Assembly: GCA_963771295.1 (NCBI GenBank) | Contig: CAVYTB010000004.1 | Span: 1 to 64,000, forward strand | Length of the DNA stretch: 64,000 nt | Reading direction: 5' to 3' | DNA from: Acidiferrum sp963771295 | GTDB taxonomy: Bacteria; Acidobacteriota; Terriglobia; Acidiferrales; UBA7541 | In this document: piece after piece, positions 16,874 through 25,758 of the stretch | Numbering within the stretch: the first letter of the stretch is position 1 | Layout: every line of letters starts with the position of its first letter | Position numbers and translations under genes: made by a program | Notes under the pieces: model-generated | Told to the model about the DNA's origin: nothing | The model's input: only the letters and a program-made list of their open reading frames with translations | Database searches by the model: none

Positions 16874-17104
16874 AAAATTTACGTCATTCCTTTATAACGT
16901 TCCCGCCCGCTTCCAGCAAGGGTTCTCTGTATATTTTTGATTACGCCTGTCCTAATGGCCGGGCCATATCCCGGGAATCAACTCGCCCGCAGCGCTCGAC
17001 GCTTTGATGACCTCCTGCTATAGGTGCGCAAATGCTTGTGCGAAGTGGCTCTGAAAAGATATAAGCCTATCTCAGCGTCCTTCGATCCATCCCACGGAGA
17101 TTGC

Positions 17105-18910
17105 ATGACCACTCGTAAGCGGCCACCGCTCAACTTCTTGCTCGCCGGCTTTCTGTTCCTTGCCATCGCCTCTGCTGCCATTCCGTCGCTGCGCGCTAAA
17201 GAAGCTACCGGCGCGGATTCGCAAGACAACGCCGATCTCCTTCTGATCAACGGAAGAATAATCACCGTCGATGCGAAAGATTCCGTCGCGCAGGCGATCG
17301 CCATTCAAAATGGCAAAATTGTCGCCGTCGGCTCCAACGACGAAGTCCGCAAGCACGCCGCCAAAAATGCTCGCATCATCGATCTTCACGGACGCACCGC
17401 CACTCCCGGCCTGATCGATTCCCATTGCCACTTCGACGAAACCACCACCATCTACGATCTCGACCTTAGCAACATCAAGAGCGTTGCCGAAGCCGTCGAA
17501 CTGGTGCGCCAGCAAGTTGCGCACACCCCTCCCAACGTCTGGATCCGGGGCGCGGGTTGGGATGAAAGCAAACTCACCGAATTCCGTTATATCTATGCTT
17601 CCGATCTCGATAAGGTTTCTCCCGACAATCCCGTGTGGCTTTGGCACACCACCGGCCATTACGGTGTCGCAAATTCCCAAGCTCTGCGCCTTGCGAAAAT
17701 CACCGCCGACACAAACAATCCTCCTGCCGGAATCATCGATCGCGACGCTCAGGGCCGCCCTACTGGCGTCCTGAAGGAAGATCCAGCCATGAACCTGGTC
17801 ATCAGCCTCATTCCTCCTTACTCCCACGATCAGCAGCGCAATGGCCTCCTGAAAATGATGGCGGACTTCAATAAGGAAGGCATGACTGCCGCGAAAGATC
17901 CCGGCATCCTCCCCGAACGCTGGGACATTTATCGCGAACTACTGAACGAAAATAAATCCACGGTGCGCATCTTCGCCCTTTTCCTTGGCGGCACCACCAT
18001 GGATTCCGCGCACGCCACTCTCGCTCGCCTGCAACAGCAGCCCAAACCTCCTCAATCACTTGGTGAAGGCATGTTGTTCTCTGGCGGCGTAAAAATTTTC
18101 ATGGATGGCAGCGGCGGCGGCCGCACCGCCTGGGTCTACGAGCCCTGGCATAAGAAATCGACTGAGATCGATGCCGGCAATACTGGCTACCCTGCGCTTG
18201 ATCCCGCCACCTACCAGCAGATGGTCAAACTCTTCCACGATGCCGGCTTTCACGTCAGCACCCACGCCGTCGGTGATCGCGCCATCGACTGGGTTGCCGA
18301 CACTTACGCCGCCGTTCTGCGAGATAAGCCTACCAACGGCCTGCGCCACGGCATAATTCACAGCAACATCCCCACCGATCACGCCATCGTCACTATGTCC
18401 GACATGCAGAAAAAGTTCGACGCGGGTTATCCGGAGACGCAAGCGCCCTTCATGTGGTGGATTGGCGATACCTATGCCGGAACCTTCGGTTCGCAGCGCG
18501 ATGCCCGCCTGATGCCTTACAAAACGTATCTGCAGAAGGGAATCATCTGGGGCGGCGGCTCAGACTATCCCGTTACGCCATTTCCTGCGCGTTACGGTCT
18601 GTGGGCCACCGTCGTGCGTAAAACGCTGAACGGCGTGTATGGTTCGCAGCCCTTCGGCACCGCCGAATCCGTCGACATCCACGTTGCACTCAAGTCCTAC
18701 ACCATTTGGGCCGCGCATCAACTCTTCCTGGAAGACCGCGTCGGCTCGCTGCAGCCCGGCAAGGATGCAGACATCGCCGTGTGGGACCGCGATCTCTATT
18801 CCATTCCGTCGGATGATTTGAAGAACCTGAAGTGTGAACTTACGCTGCTTCGCGGCAAGGTCGTCTACCATGACGCAAACTCGCCCGTCTCTGGTGTTCC
18901 CACCAATTAA
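17105..18910 (+). CDS. exported amidohydrolase, YtcJ-like
   Basis: Metal-dependent hydrolase of 601 residues. A signal peptide (LLAGFLFLAIASAAIPSLRA) covers about residues 12-31. The amidohydrolase_3 pattern is clear: ADLLLINGRIITVD, GRTATPGLIDSHCHFD with the HxH metal ligands, FMDGSGGGRTAWVYEP, FHVSTHAVGDRAID and IIWGGGSDYPVTPF, ending with LQPGKDADIAVWDRD. Family members hydrolyse amide or urea-like C-N bonds; the substrate here is unknown. The start is ATG 17105 with GGAG six bases upstream. The gene stands alone, preceded by a gene-free 230-bp stretch with nothing notable. Confidence 0.87.
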   Translation: MTTRKRPPLNFLLAGFLFLAIASAAIPSLRAKEATGADSQDNADLLLINGRIITVDAKDSVAQAIAIQNGKIVAVGSNDEVRKHAAKNARIIDLHGRTATPGLIDSHCHFDETTTIYDLDLSNIKSVAEAVELVRQQVAHTPPNVWIRGAGWDESKLTEFRYIYASDLDKVSPDNPVWLWHTTGHYGVANSQALRLAKITADTNNPPAGIIDRDAQGRPTGVLKEDPAMNLVISLIPPYSHDQQRNGLLKMMADFNKEGMTAAKDPGILPERWDIYRELLNENKSTVRIFALFLGGTTMDSAHATLARLQQQPKPPQSLGEGMLFSGGVKIFMDGSGGGRTAWVYEPWHKKSTEIDAGNTGYPALDPATYQQMVKLFHDAGFHVSTHAVGDRAIDWVADTYAAVLRDKPTNGLRHGIIHSNIPTDHAIVTMSDMQKKFDAGYPETQAPFMWWIGDTYAGTFGSQRDARLMPYKTYLQKGIIWGGGSDYPVTPFPARYGLWATVVRKTLNGVYGSQPFGTAESVDIHVALKSYTIWAAHQLFLEDRVGSLQPGKDADIAVWDRDLYSIPSDDLKNLKCELTLLRGKVVYHDANSPVSGVPTN

Positions 18911-18921
18911 ATAAAACGAGC

Positions 18922-18964
18922 TGTCATCCTGAGAGCCGCGTAGTTCGCGAATCGAAGGATCTCA
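18922..18964. repeat. TGTCAT-type intergenic repeat
   Basis: TGTCATCCTGAGAGCCGCGT ... CGCGAATCGAAGGATCTCAC. Same head and tail as at 8248-8286, with a different inner palindrome. Confidence 0.6.
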
Positions 18965-19009
18965 CCGTTACATCCGCACAATTCCAACGTGGAGGTACTT
19001 CAGGGCTAT

Positions 19010-20479
19010 TTACGATGCGTGGGTCAGTTCGTCCTCGCGCGCATGTGCCGCCAGCCGCTCCGCAATCTGCTTGCGGATACACTCAATCCCGGCATCAATC
19101 GCTTGATAATCCAGTTCCAGGAACTTTGCGTTCTTCAGCTTCATCTTCAGCACCGCGCATGCCGTTTCTTTCGCCATCGTGTGCGTCAATTCCAGTAGCG
19201 CGCCCATCATCACCATGTTGGTGATCTTGGTCGTTCCCAATCGATCCGCAATTTCTGAGCCTGGCACGCAGAACACTTGCGCCTCTGCGGCCGAGAAATG
19301 CTCCGGCAATTTGTCGCTGTTGTAAATGATCATGCCGTGCGGCGCCACCAGCTTCGCGAACTTGTGCAGCGAAGGCTCGTTCATGGCGATCAGCACGTCC
19401 GGATGTTCAATCACCGGAGAACCGACCCGCTCGTTCGACAGGCACACGTGGCAATGTGCGCTACCGCTGCGCATTTCCGGTCCGTACGACGGCAGCCAGC
19501 TTACTTCGCGCCCTTCGCGCATGCCCATTTCCGCCAGAATCTGTCCCAGCAGCAGTACGCCTTGTCCGCCAAAGCCCGCGATCTTCACCGTCAAATTAGG
19601 ATGCGCCTCTTTTGCCGCCATCGGCACCGCGACGTCTTCTGCCGGCGTCTCCAGACCAAGCAGCTTCGTCACTGTCGTCTGCGGTACGGCATTCTCGGTC
19701 GATTCCGGCTTGCGGTCCCGCAATATTCCCAGCGGAAACACCGGCAGCATTTTCTCTTCAATCCACTTGCGCGAGTCTTGCGGTGTCATGTTCCAGATCG
19801 TCGGACACGGCGACAAAATCTCCACGAAGCTGAACCCCGCGCCATCCCTCTGCAGTTCCAGCGCTTTCCGCACTGCCTTTCGCACTTTCATCAGGTTCTT
19901 GTTGTCAGACAGTGCCACGCGCTCGATGTATACCGGCGCTTCCAGCGTGGCCAACAATTCCGCCATGTGCAACGGAAATCCTTCGTTCGATGGCCGACGT
20001 CCCCACGGCGACGTTGTGCTCTTCTGGCCCACCAGTGTGGTCGGAGCCATTTGCCCGCCCGTCATTCCGTAAATCGCATTGTTCACAAAAAACACCGTGA
20101 TCTTTTCTCCGCGGTTCGCTGCGTGCACAATTTCCGCCGTGCCGATGGCTGCCTGATCTCCATCGCCCTGGTACGCAATCACCAGGCTCCCGGGATTCGA
20201 CCGCTTGGCCGCCGTGGCCACTGCGGGCGCGCGCCCATGCGCCGCCTGGATATTTCCCACGTCGAAGTAGTAATACGCAAACACCGAGCAGCCCACCGGG
20301 CTAACGAAAATCGTGCGGTCCTGGTAACCCATGTCCGCAATCGCTTCCGCAATCAGCTTGTGCACCACGCCATGACCGCAGCCCGGGCAGTAGTGCGTCT
20401 GGTGCTGCAGATCCGATTTCCGTTCGTACTTCTCATAAAAGACTGGTGACTTCGATTCGATCACTTGATATTCGCCCAC
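19010..20479 (-). CDS. 2-oxoacid:ferredoxin oxidoreductase, fused beta and gamma subunits
   Basis: Thiamine diphosphate enzyme of 489 residues that converts a 2-oxoacid plus CoA to acyl-CoA, CO2 and reduced ferredoxin. Residues about 1-280 are the beta (TPP) subunit: THYCPGCGHG, AYQGDGDQAAIGTAE and VNNAIYGMTGGQMAPTT for TPP-Mg binding. Residues about 305-480 are the gamma subunit (VKIAGFGGQGVLLLGQILAE, then WLPSYGPEMRSGSAHCHVCL). The two are usually separate genes, so this is a beta-gamma fusion. The alpha subunit is 33 bp upstream and a ferredoxin precedes that. Neighbouring subunits look VOR/KOR-like, so the substrate may be a branched-chain or other 2-oxoacid; not certain. Confidence 0.85.
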   Translation of the reverse strand: MGEYQVIESKSPVFYEKYERKSDLQHQTHYCPGCGHGVVHKLIAEAIADMGYQDRTIFVSPVGCSVFAYYYFDVGNIQAAHGRAPAVATAAKRSNPGSLVIAYQGDGDQAAIGTAEIVHAANRGEKITVFFVNNAIYGMTGGQMAPTTLVGQKSTTSPWGRRPSNEGFPLHMAELLATLEAPVYIERVALSDNKNLMKVRKAVRKALELQRDGAGFSFVEILSPCPTIWNMTPQDSRKWIEEKMLPVFPLGILRDRKPESTENAVPQTTVTKLLGLETPAEDVAVPMAAKEAHPNLTVKIAGFGGQGVLLLGQILAEMGMREGREVSWLPSYGPEMRSGSAHCHVCLSNERVGSPVIEHPDVLIAMNEPSLHKFAKLVAPHGMIIYNSDKLPEHFSAAEAQVFCVPGSEIADRLGTTKITNMVMMGALLELTHTMAKETACAVLKMKLKNAKFLELDYQAIDAGIECIRKQIAERLAAHAREDELTHAS

Positions 20480-20512
20480 AGCGTCACCTCTTCCTGAAAT
20501 CGTTACGCCAAC

Positions 20513-21577
20513 TCAAACGCCCCAATCTGCCGTCATTCCCATCCGCTCGTACATCACCTTGCAGACTTCGTCCGCCATCGGCACGTTGCCGCCGGCGCGT
20601 CCGTAAAACTCCACATCCACTCTTCCATCCAGCGCCAGTCGCACGTCTTCCACCATCTGACCCGTGCTCATCTCCACCACCATCACCATCTGCGCGCGCC
20701 GTGCCGCCTGCCGCAGCGCTTCCGACGGGAACGGCCACACCGTGATTGGCCGGAACAATCCCGCTCGCAATCCTTCTTTCCGCGCCATGTCCACTACGTT
20801 CCGCAGTACCCGCGAAGTGATTCCATAGCCCACCAGCAGCACTTCCGGGTCTTCCGCGCGATACAATTCATGCCGCGCTTCTACTTCTGCGGCTTTCTTG
20901 TATTTGTCGTCCAACTTCCTGACGTGCCGTTCCAGATCGTCCGGCTCCAGGAAAATCGACGAGATCAAATTCTTCCGCGTCTCCGCCGTTCCACGCACCG
21001 CCCACGGTTTTTCCGGCAGCGCGGCTTCCTGCGCTTTCAATTCCAGCGGCTCCATCATTTGTCCGATGAATCCGTCCGTCAGCACCACAGCGGGATTCCG
21101 GTAGCGGTCCGCCAGGTCAAACGCCAGCATGGTCAGATCCGCCATTTCCTGCACCGACGCCGGCGCCACCACCAGGTTCTTGTAGTTGCCGTGTCCGCCG
21201 CCCTTCACCACCGCGAAGTAATCGCTCTGCTCCGGCGCAATGTTTCCCAGTCCGGGTCCGCCGCGCACAACGTCGATCATCACGCAGGGCAGCTCCGCGC
21301 CCGCCAGATACGACATGCCCTCCTGCATCAAACTCAATCCCGGTCCGGAGGACGCCGTCATCACGCGCATACCCGCCGACGCCGCTCCGTACACCATGTT
21401 GATCGCCGCCACTTCACTCTCGGCCTGCAAAAATGTTCCGCCCACCTGCGGCAAATACTCTGCCGCAGCTTCCGCGATTTCACTGGCCGGCGTAATCGGA
21501 TAGCCGTAATATGCGCGGCATCCCGCCAGCAATGCGCCTTTTACGATCGCCACGTTTCCCTTACAAAGTTGCCGCAT
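20513..21577 (-). CDS. 2-oxoacid:ferredoxin oxidoreductase alpha subunit (VorB/KorA-like)
   Basis: Alpha subunit of 354 residues, which carries the pyrimidine-binding and CoA-linked domains. It starts GNVAIVKGALLAGCRAYYGYPITPASEIAE, with the typical YPITPASE motif, followed by FLQAESEVAAINMVYGAASA containing the conserved Glu, and SSGPGLSLMQEG. The C-terminal domain has VLLVGYGITSRVLRNVVD. Sequence features fit the VorB subgroup. It overlaps the ferredoxin gene by 17 bp and is translationally coupled to it. Together with the fused beta-gamma protein it completes the enzyme. Confidence 0.87.
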   Translation of the reverse strand: MRQLCKGNVAIVKGALLAGCRAYYGYPITPASEIAEAAAEYLPQVGGTFLQAESEVAAINMVYGAASAGMRVMTASSGPGLSLMQEGMSYLAGAELPCVMIDVVRGGPGLGNIAPEQSDYFAVVKGGGHGNYKNLVVAPASVQEMADLTMLAFDLADRYRNPAVVLTDGFIGQMMEPLELKAQEAALPEKPWAVRGTAETRKNLISSIFLEPDDLERHVRKLDDKYKKAAEVEARHELYRAEDPEVLLVGYGITSRVLRNVVDMARKEGLRAGLFRPITVWPFPSEALRQAARRAQMVMVVEMSTGQMVEDVRLALDGRVDVEFYGRAGGNVPMADEVCKVMYERMGMTADWGV

Positions 21578-21836
21578 GGCTCCCCTCCATTTTCACGCCG
21601 GCTACCTTCGGCACCTTCAGCCGGTACACGGTGATCGCTCCCGGTTCCGGGCACGCATAGAAGCAGATGCCGCATCCGGTGCACTCCTTGCCGCTGTAGC
21701 GCGCCGGATGCACGCCATACGCATTCAATTCCGGAATCAGGAACAGGCATTTCGGTGGGCACGCGTCCACGCACAATCCGCAGCCCTTGCATTCTTCCGC
21801 ATCGATACTTACTTTGCCTCGCGCTTGGTTCGCCAT
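21561..21836 (-). CDS. 4Fe-4S ferredoxin, delta subunit of 2-oxoacid:ferredoxin oxidoreductase
   Basis: Ferredoxin of 91 residues carrying two [4Fe-4S] clusters. The first site is CKGCGLCVDACPPKC, near residue 17; the second is CTGCGICFYACPEP, near residue 53. It accepts electrons from the TPP subunit. It starts three bases after the CoA-transferase stop, with GGAAGG upstream, and overlaps the alpha subunit gene at its 3' end, so the four genes form one operon. Confidence 0.9.
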   Translation of the reverse strand: MANQARGKVSIDAEECKGCGLCVDACPPKCLFLIPELNAYGVHPARYSGKECTGCGICFYACPEPGAITVYRLKVPKVAGVKMEGSHAATL

Positions 21837-21839
21837 GTT

Positions 21840-23159
21840 TCAACCTTCCTGAAACGCCGGCCTCTGCAGCCAACGCGTCTTCTCGCAATACGTGTACAAC
21901 TCTTCGCGGAACTTCGGGTGTGCAATTTCGATCAAAGCCTCGGCTCGCTGCCGGATCGTCCGGCCGTGCAGATATGCCACGCCAAACTCCGTCACCACGT
22001 AATGCACCGCGCCTCGCGACGTCACTACTCCCGCACCGGGGTCCAGCATCGGCACGATCCTGGAAATGGCCCCATCCTTTGCCGTGGCCGGCAGCGCGAT
22101 AATTGGCTTTCCGCCCTTGCAGCGAGATGCTCCGCGGATAAAATCCACCTGCCCGCCAATGCCGCTATAAAATTGCGTCCCAATCGAATCCGCGCACACC
22201 TGTCCGGTGATGTCCACCTGCAATCCAGAATTGATCGCAGCCATTTTGTAATTCTGCGAAATCACGTACGGGTCATTCGTGTAGCGGCTCGAATGAAACT
22301 CAAAAATCGGATTGTTGTTCACGAATTCGAACATCCTCTTCGTGCCCAACACAAACCCCACCACTACTTTTCCCCGGTGTATCGTTTTCCGGCTTCCGTT
22401 GATCACTCCCGATTCGATCAGCGGCACCGCGCGATCGCTTAGCATTTCCGAATGCACGCCCAGGTCTCTATGATTGGCAAGCTCCAGCAGTACCGCGTCG
22501 GGAATCGCGCCAATCCCCAGTTGCAACGTCGCCCCATCTTCGATCAGCGTCGCCACGTTGCGCCCGATCGCATGATGCATTTCCGTGACGATGATCTGCC
22601 GCAATTCGCACAGTGGCCGCGACACTTCCACCACTGCGTCCAACTCCTTCACGTGAACAAAGCCGTCGCCAAACGTCCGCGGCATCTGGTCGTTCACCTG
22701 CGCCACCACAAATTTCGCGCACCGCGCCGCCGTCAGCGTTGCTTCCACTCCCACTCCCAGGCAGCAGAAGCCGTGCGCGTCGGGCGGTGAAACCTGGATC
22801 AGCGCCACGTCGATCGGCATTTGCTCGCTCTCGAACAAATCTTCCACCTGGCTCAGAAACACGGGCGTGTAATCCGCGCGGCCCTCATTCACCGCTTGCC
22901 GCACATTTCCGCCAATAAACATGGCGTTGTGCCGGAAGTGTCCTTCCATCTGTGGCGCAACGTAGTCGGCTCGCCCGGTCGTCAACAAATGCACGATTTC
23001 CACGTGCTTTACGAAGGGTGCTCGGGCGATTAGCGCCTCCACCAATGTTTCCGGTTCCGCACAACCCGGGTGAATGTAAACCCGCATATTGGACTGGATA
23101 CACTGCACCGCTTCCTGCGGACTCATCACTTTTCTTTTGTATTCTTCTTGCCAGGTCAT
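21840..23159 (-). CDS. acetyl-CoA hydrolase/4-hydroxybutyrate CoA-transferase family protein
   Basis: CoA-transferase of 439 residues moving CoA between acetyl-CoA and another carboxylic acid. Family signs are RVYIHPGCAEPETLVEAL at the N-terminus, then VSPPDAHGFCCLGVGVE, and LQLGIGAIPDAVLLEL followed by LGVHSEMLSDRAVPL, whose Glu in HSEM is the expected thioester-forming residue. Later comes GVVTSRGAVHYVVTEFGVA. It is the first gene of the operon with the 2-oxoacid:ferredoxin oxidoreductase, so it may recycle the acyl-CoA product, releasing the acid and conserving CoA. The ribosome site AAGGA is six bases upstream of ATG. Confidence 0.87.
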   Translation of the reverse strand: MTWQEEYKRKVMSPQEAVQCIQSNMRVYIHPGCAEPETLVEALIARAPFVKHVEIVHLLTTGRADYVAPQMEGHFRHNAMFIGGNVRQAVNEGRADYTPVFLSQVEDLFESEQMPIDVALIQVSPPDAHGFCCLGVGVEATLTAARCAKFVVAQVNDQMPRTFGDGFVHVKELDAVVEVSRPLCELRQIIVTEMHHAIGRNVATLIEDGATLQLGIGAIPDAVLLELANHRDLGVHSEMLSDRAVPLIESGVINGSRKTIHRGKVVVGFVLGTKRMFEFVNNNPIFEFHSSRYTNDPYVISQNYKMAAINSGLQVDITGQVCADSIGTQFYSGIGGQVDFIRGASRCKGGKPIIALPATAKDGAISRIVPMLDPGAGVVTSRGAVHYVVTEFGVAYLHGRTIRQRAEALIEIAHPKFREELYTYCEKTRWLQRPAFQEG

Positions 23160-23689
23160 CGGTGTCCTTCTTTACTCCAGGGCTCCAGGCAGTTCTCGCT
23201 TACCCCCGTGCGCCGCGCAGCCACAATTAGCGGTCCGACGGACCATCTCGTTTTCCATTAACGTGTTTGTTTTGAAGGTATTGCGGACTTGCAGAAAGGA
23301 CGGAAAGGCGTACCTCGTGCCGCACAAACTAATCCTGTTAGCCAGCGACTTCACAGGCGCTGCCTCCCGCGTACAATGAGCAAGCGCCGGACCACCCCAT
23401 CCACATAGCCTGCAAAGTAAGCCTTTGTAAAACAATAACTTATAGCTGGACCAAGTCCTGCTTATAGTGCCTTTTGCGCCTTTTCACCCAAACCGCTCCC
23501 GCCTGCTGCGCTGCTTTGCTCATTCCTCCTCCTCGCGCCGCCGCTCGCCAAGCTCTTTCGCTCATCGTTGCCTTTTTCTAGGTTCACGCGAACTTTGCAC
23601 GTTCCCCCCGCGAAACTCCCATTGACGTTTCCCGTTCTGCTGCTTGCATCGGGTGTATCGTGGAGAAAACGGGTCACCATGGGGTTCCA
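23160..23689. other. 530-bp gene-free region between divergent operons
   Basis: This region separates the minus-strand CoA-transferase operon from the plus-strand sugar-binding genes and must carry promoters in both directions. I see no gene, repeat or clear operator. Open frames in it have unlikely composition and no ribosome sites. Confidence 0.5.
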
Positions 23690-24595
23690 ATGCCTAAGCT
23701 GAAGATTCTTGTCTCGCTTACTACCAACGACAACGATTACCAGATTGAACAAGCCAACTCTGCTGAAGTCGCTGCTCGCAAGCTTGCTGTGGACATGCAG
23801 ATTGTTTACGCCGACAACGACGCCATAAATCAAAGCACGCAAATTCTCAAAGCCATTCAAGCTGCTCCCGACGATCGCCCTAATGCCATCGTGTTCGAAC
23901 CCGTTGGTGGCACCGCTTTGCCGCAGGTTGCTCGCGCCGCGGTTTCCGCCGGCATCGGCTGGGCGGTTCTGAATCGCGATGCCACTTACATTCCTGAACT
24001 TCGCTCATCCTCTAAAGCACCCGTTTTTTCCGTTAGCTCTGATCACGTCGAAATCGGCCGCATTCAGGGACGCCAGTGCTGCGCCCTTCTGCCGCGTGGT
24101 GGCTCCGTTCTTTACATCCAGGGTCCTTCGGAAAACTCCGCTGCCAAGGAACGCACCGTTGGCATGCAGGAAGCCAAGCACGCGAACATTCACCTCACCA
24201 TGCTCAAAGGGCAGTGGACCGAAGAGAGTGCGCAGCGTTCCGTCCGCTCATGGCTCAAGCTTTCCACTTCGCAGAAAGCCCCCATCGACCTTGTCGCCGC
24301 TCAAGACGACTCCATGGCCATCGGCGCGCGCAAAGCTTTTCAGGAATTAACCGCAGAATCCGAGCGCGACCGCTGGCTCAGCCTTCCTTATCTCGGCTGC
24401 GATGGTCTCCCCAAGACCGGGCAGTCTTGGGTTCGCAGTGGCTTGCTCACCGCCACCATCTTCATTCCGCCGAACGCCGGCCAGGCCCTTTCTATGCTCG
24501 TTGACGCCTTGCAGTACGGCAAAATTCTCCCGGAGCGCGCCATCACCACCGCTTCTTCGGTGCCTCCCATCGAGGCTTTGCGGCCGTCTAAATGA
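23690..24595 (+). CDS. sugar-binding protein, periplasmic-binding-protein type I fold, without signal peptide
   Basis: Protein of 301 residues with the Peripla_BP_4 / RbsB fold: KILVSLTTNDNDYQIEQANS, then QIVYADNDAINQSTQILKAI, VFEPVGGTALPQVARAA, IQGRQCCALLPRGGSVLYIQ, and the hinge GMQEAKHANIHLT. It starts directly with MPKLKILVS, so there is no export signal, and there is no HTH domain. It is therefore a cytoplasmic ligand-binding protein, unlike normal ABC solute-binding proteins or LacI regulators. No transporter genes are nearby. The next gene is a close paralogue. It has its own terminator at 24616. ATG 23690 follows GGGG by 6 bases; a GTG at 23660 would add 10 residues. Confidence 0.75.
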   Translation: MPKLKILVSLTTNDNDYQIEQANSAEVAARKLAVDMQIVYADNDAINQSTQILKAIQAAPDDRPNAIVFEPVGGTALPQVARAAVSAGIGWAVLNRDATYIPELRSSSKAPVFSVSSDHVEIGRIQGRQCCALLPRGGSVLYIQGPSENSAAKERTVGMQEAKHANIHLTMLKGQWTEESAQRSVRSWLKLSTSQKAPIDLVAAQDDSMAIGARKAFQELTAESERDRWLSLPYLGCDGLPKTGQSWVRSGLLTATIFIPPNAGQALSMLVDALQYGKILPERAITTASSVPPIEALRPSK

Positions 24596-24615
24596 ATTTC
24601 TGTTTTTCGTAACAA

Positions 24616-24643
24616 CGCGAGTGCGCAGTCTCGCGCGTTTTTT
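24616..24643 (+). terminator. Rho-independent terminator after first sugar-binding gene
   Basis: CGCGAG (24616-24621), an 8-base loop, CTCGCG (24630-24635), then CG and TTTTTT. It sits 20 bp after the stop codon, so the two paralogous genes are probably at least partly independent transcripts. Confidence 0.6.
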
Positions 24644-24748
24644 GTTCGACGTTCAGGTCAGGGGCTGATTGGCAGTTCGCAACACGTTTGCGTTTTCTCC
24701 TAGTATGTTTTTACATTTTTGCTAAGAACAAGACCCTGGGGTGGTCTT

Positions 24749-25648
24749 ATGCCAAAAATGAAAATTCTGGTTTCTCTCATAACCAACAACAACGACTACC
24801 AACTCGAGCAGGCTCAGGATGCCGAGCGCACCGCTCAGAAGCTCGACGTCGACGTTCAAATCATCTTTGCCGACAACGACGCCGTCAATCAAAGCACCCA
24901 GATCCTCAAGGCCGTTCAGGTTCCTGCCGAAGATCGCCCCGCCGCTATTGTCATGGAGCCCGCCGGCGGCACCGGACTTCCCCAGGTGGCCCGTGCCTCC
25001 CTCAACGCTGGGATTGCCTGGGTTGTTCTCAACCGCGACGCCAACTACATTGCCGAGCTTCGCCAGACCAGCAAGGTCCCCATTTTTGGTGTCAGCTGCG
25101 ACCAATTTGAAGTCGGTCGCATTCAAGGACGCCAGTGCGTTGCGCTTTTGCCTCGTGGTGGTTCTGTCCTCTATATCCAGGGACCTTCCGAGGCCTCCGC
25201 CTCCAAAGAACGCTTCCTGGGTTTTCAGGAAGTTAAGCCCGCTAATATCCACATGATTGTTCTGAAGGGCCAGTGGACCGAGGAGAGCGCGCAAAAGGCT
25301 GTCCGCTCTTGGCTCAAACTCAGCACCTCGCTGAAATCAACCATCGATCTCATTGTGTCCCAGAATGACTCCATGGCTATTGGCGCGCGCAAAGCCTTCC
25401 AGGAATTATCCACGGAGTACGAACGCGAACGTTGGCTCGGCCTTCCTTATCTCGGCATCGACGGCGTGCCCAAAACGGGACAGTCCTGGGTCCGCAGCGG
25501 TCTCTTGAAAGCCACCATCTGTTGTCCGCCCAGCACTGGAACCGCCATGGAAATGCTTGTCGACGCTATCCAGCGCAAGAAAATTCTTCCGGAGCGCGCC
25601 TTCACCGTTGCCACTTCGATTCCTTCGCTGGAGTCATTGCGTCCTTAG
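24749..25648 (+). CDS. sugar-binding protein, paralogue of the preceding gene, without signal peptide
   Basis: Protein of 299 residues colinear with the preceding one, with the same key blocks: MPKMKILVSLITNNNDYQLE, FADNDAVNQSTQILKAVQ, MEPAGGTGLPQVARASLN, IQGRQCVALLPRGGSVLYIQ and WLGLPYLGIDGVPKTGQSW. The tandem pair is clearly a local duplication with moderate divergence. As before there is no signal peptide and no DNA-binding domain. Its position before a Tat-exported TIM-barrel protein and the GMC genes suggests sensing or buffering of a sugar, or a partner for a two-component or regulatory system; that is inference. The start is ATG 24749 after GGGGTGG. Confidence 0.75.
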   Translation: MPKMKILVSLITNNNDYQLEQAQDAERTAQKLDVDVQIIFADNDAVNQSTQILKAVQVPAEDRPAAIVMEPAGGTGLPQVARASLNAGIAWVVLNRDANYIAELRQTSKVPIFGVSCDQFEVGRIQGRQCVALLPRGGSVLYIQGPSEASASKERFLGFQEVKPANIHMIVLKGQWTEESAQKAVRSWLKLSTSLKSTIDLIVSQNDSMAIGARKAFQELSTEYERERWLGLPYLGIDGVPKTGQSWVRSGLLKATICCPPSTGTAMEMLVDAIQRKKILPERAFTVATSIPSLESLRP

Positions 25649-25758
25649 TTGAATCGAAATTTCCCACCACTTTTGCCTCTTTTCCTCCTCTTCCGGGCGT
25701 ATAATTGCCGCCGGACCATCGCTCCTTCACCTTTTCCACCTATCTTGGAGGCCTCTTA

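Noticed and set aside
19277..20449. 390-codon plus-strand frame opposite the oxidoreductase gene
   Set aside because: It is the antisense of the fused beta-gamma subunit, rich in Arg/His, with no domain or start signal.
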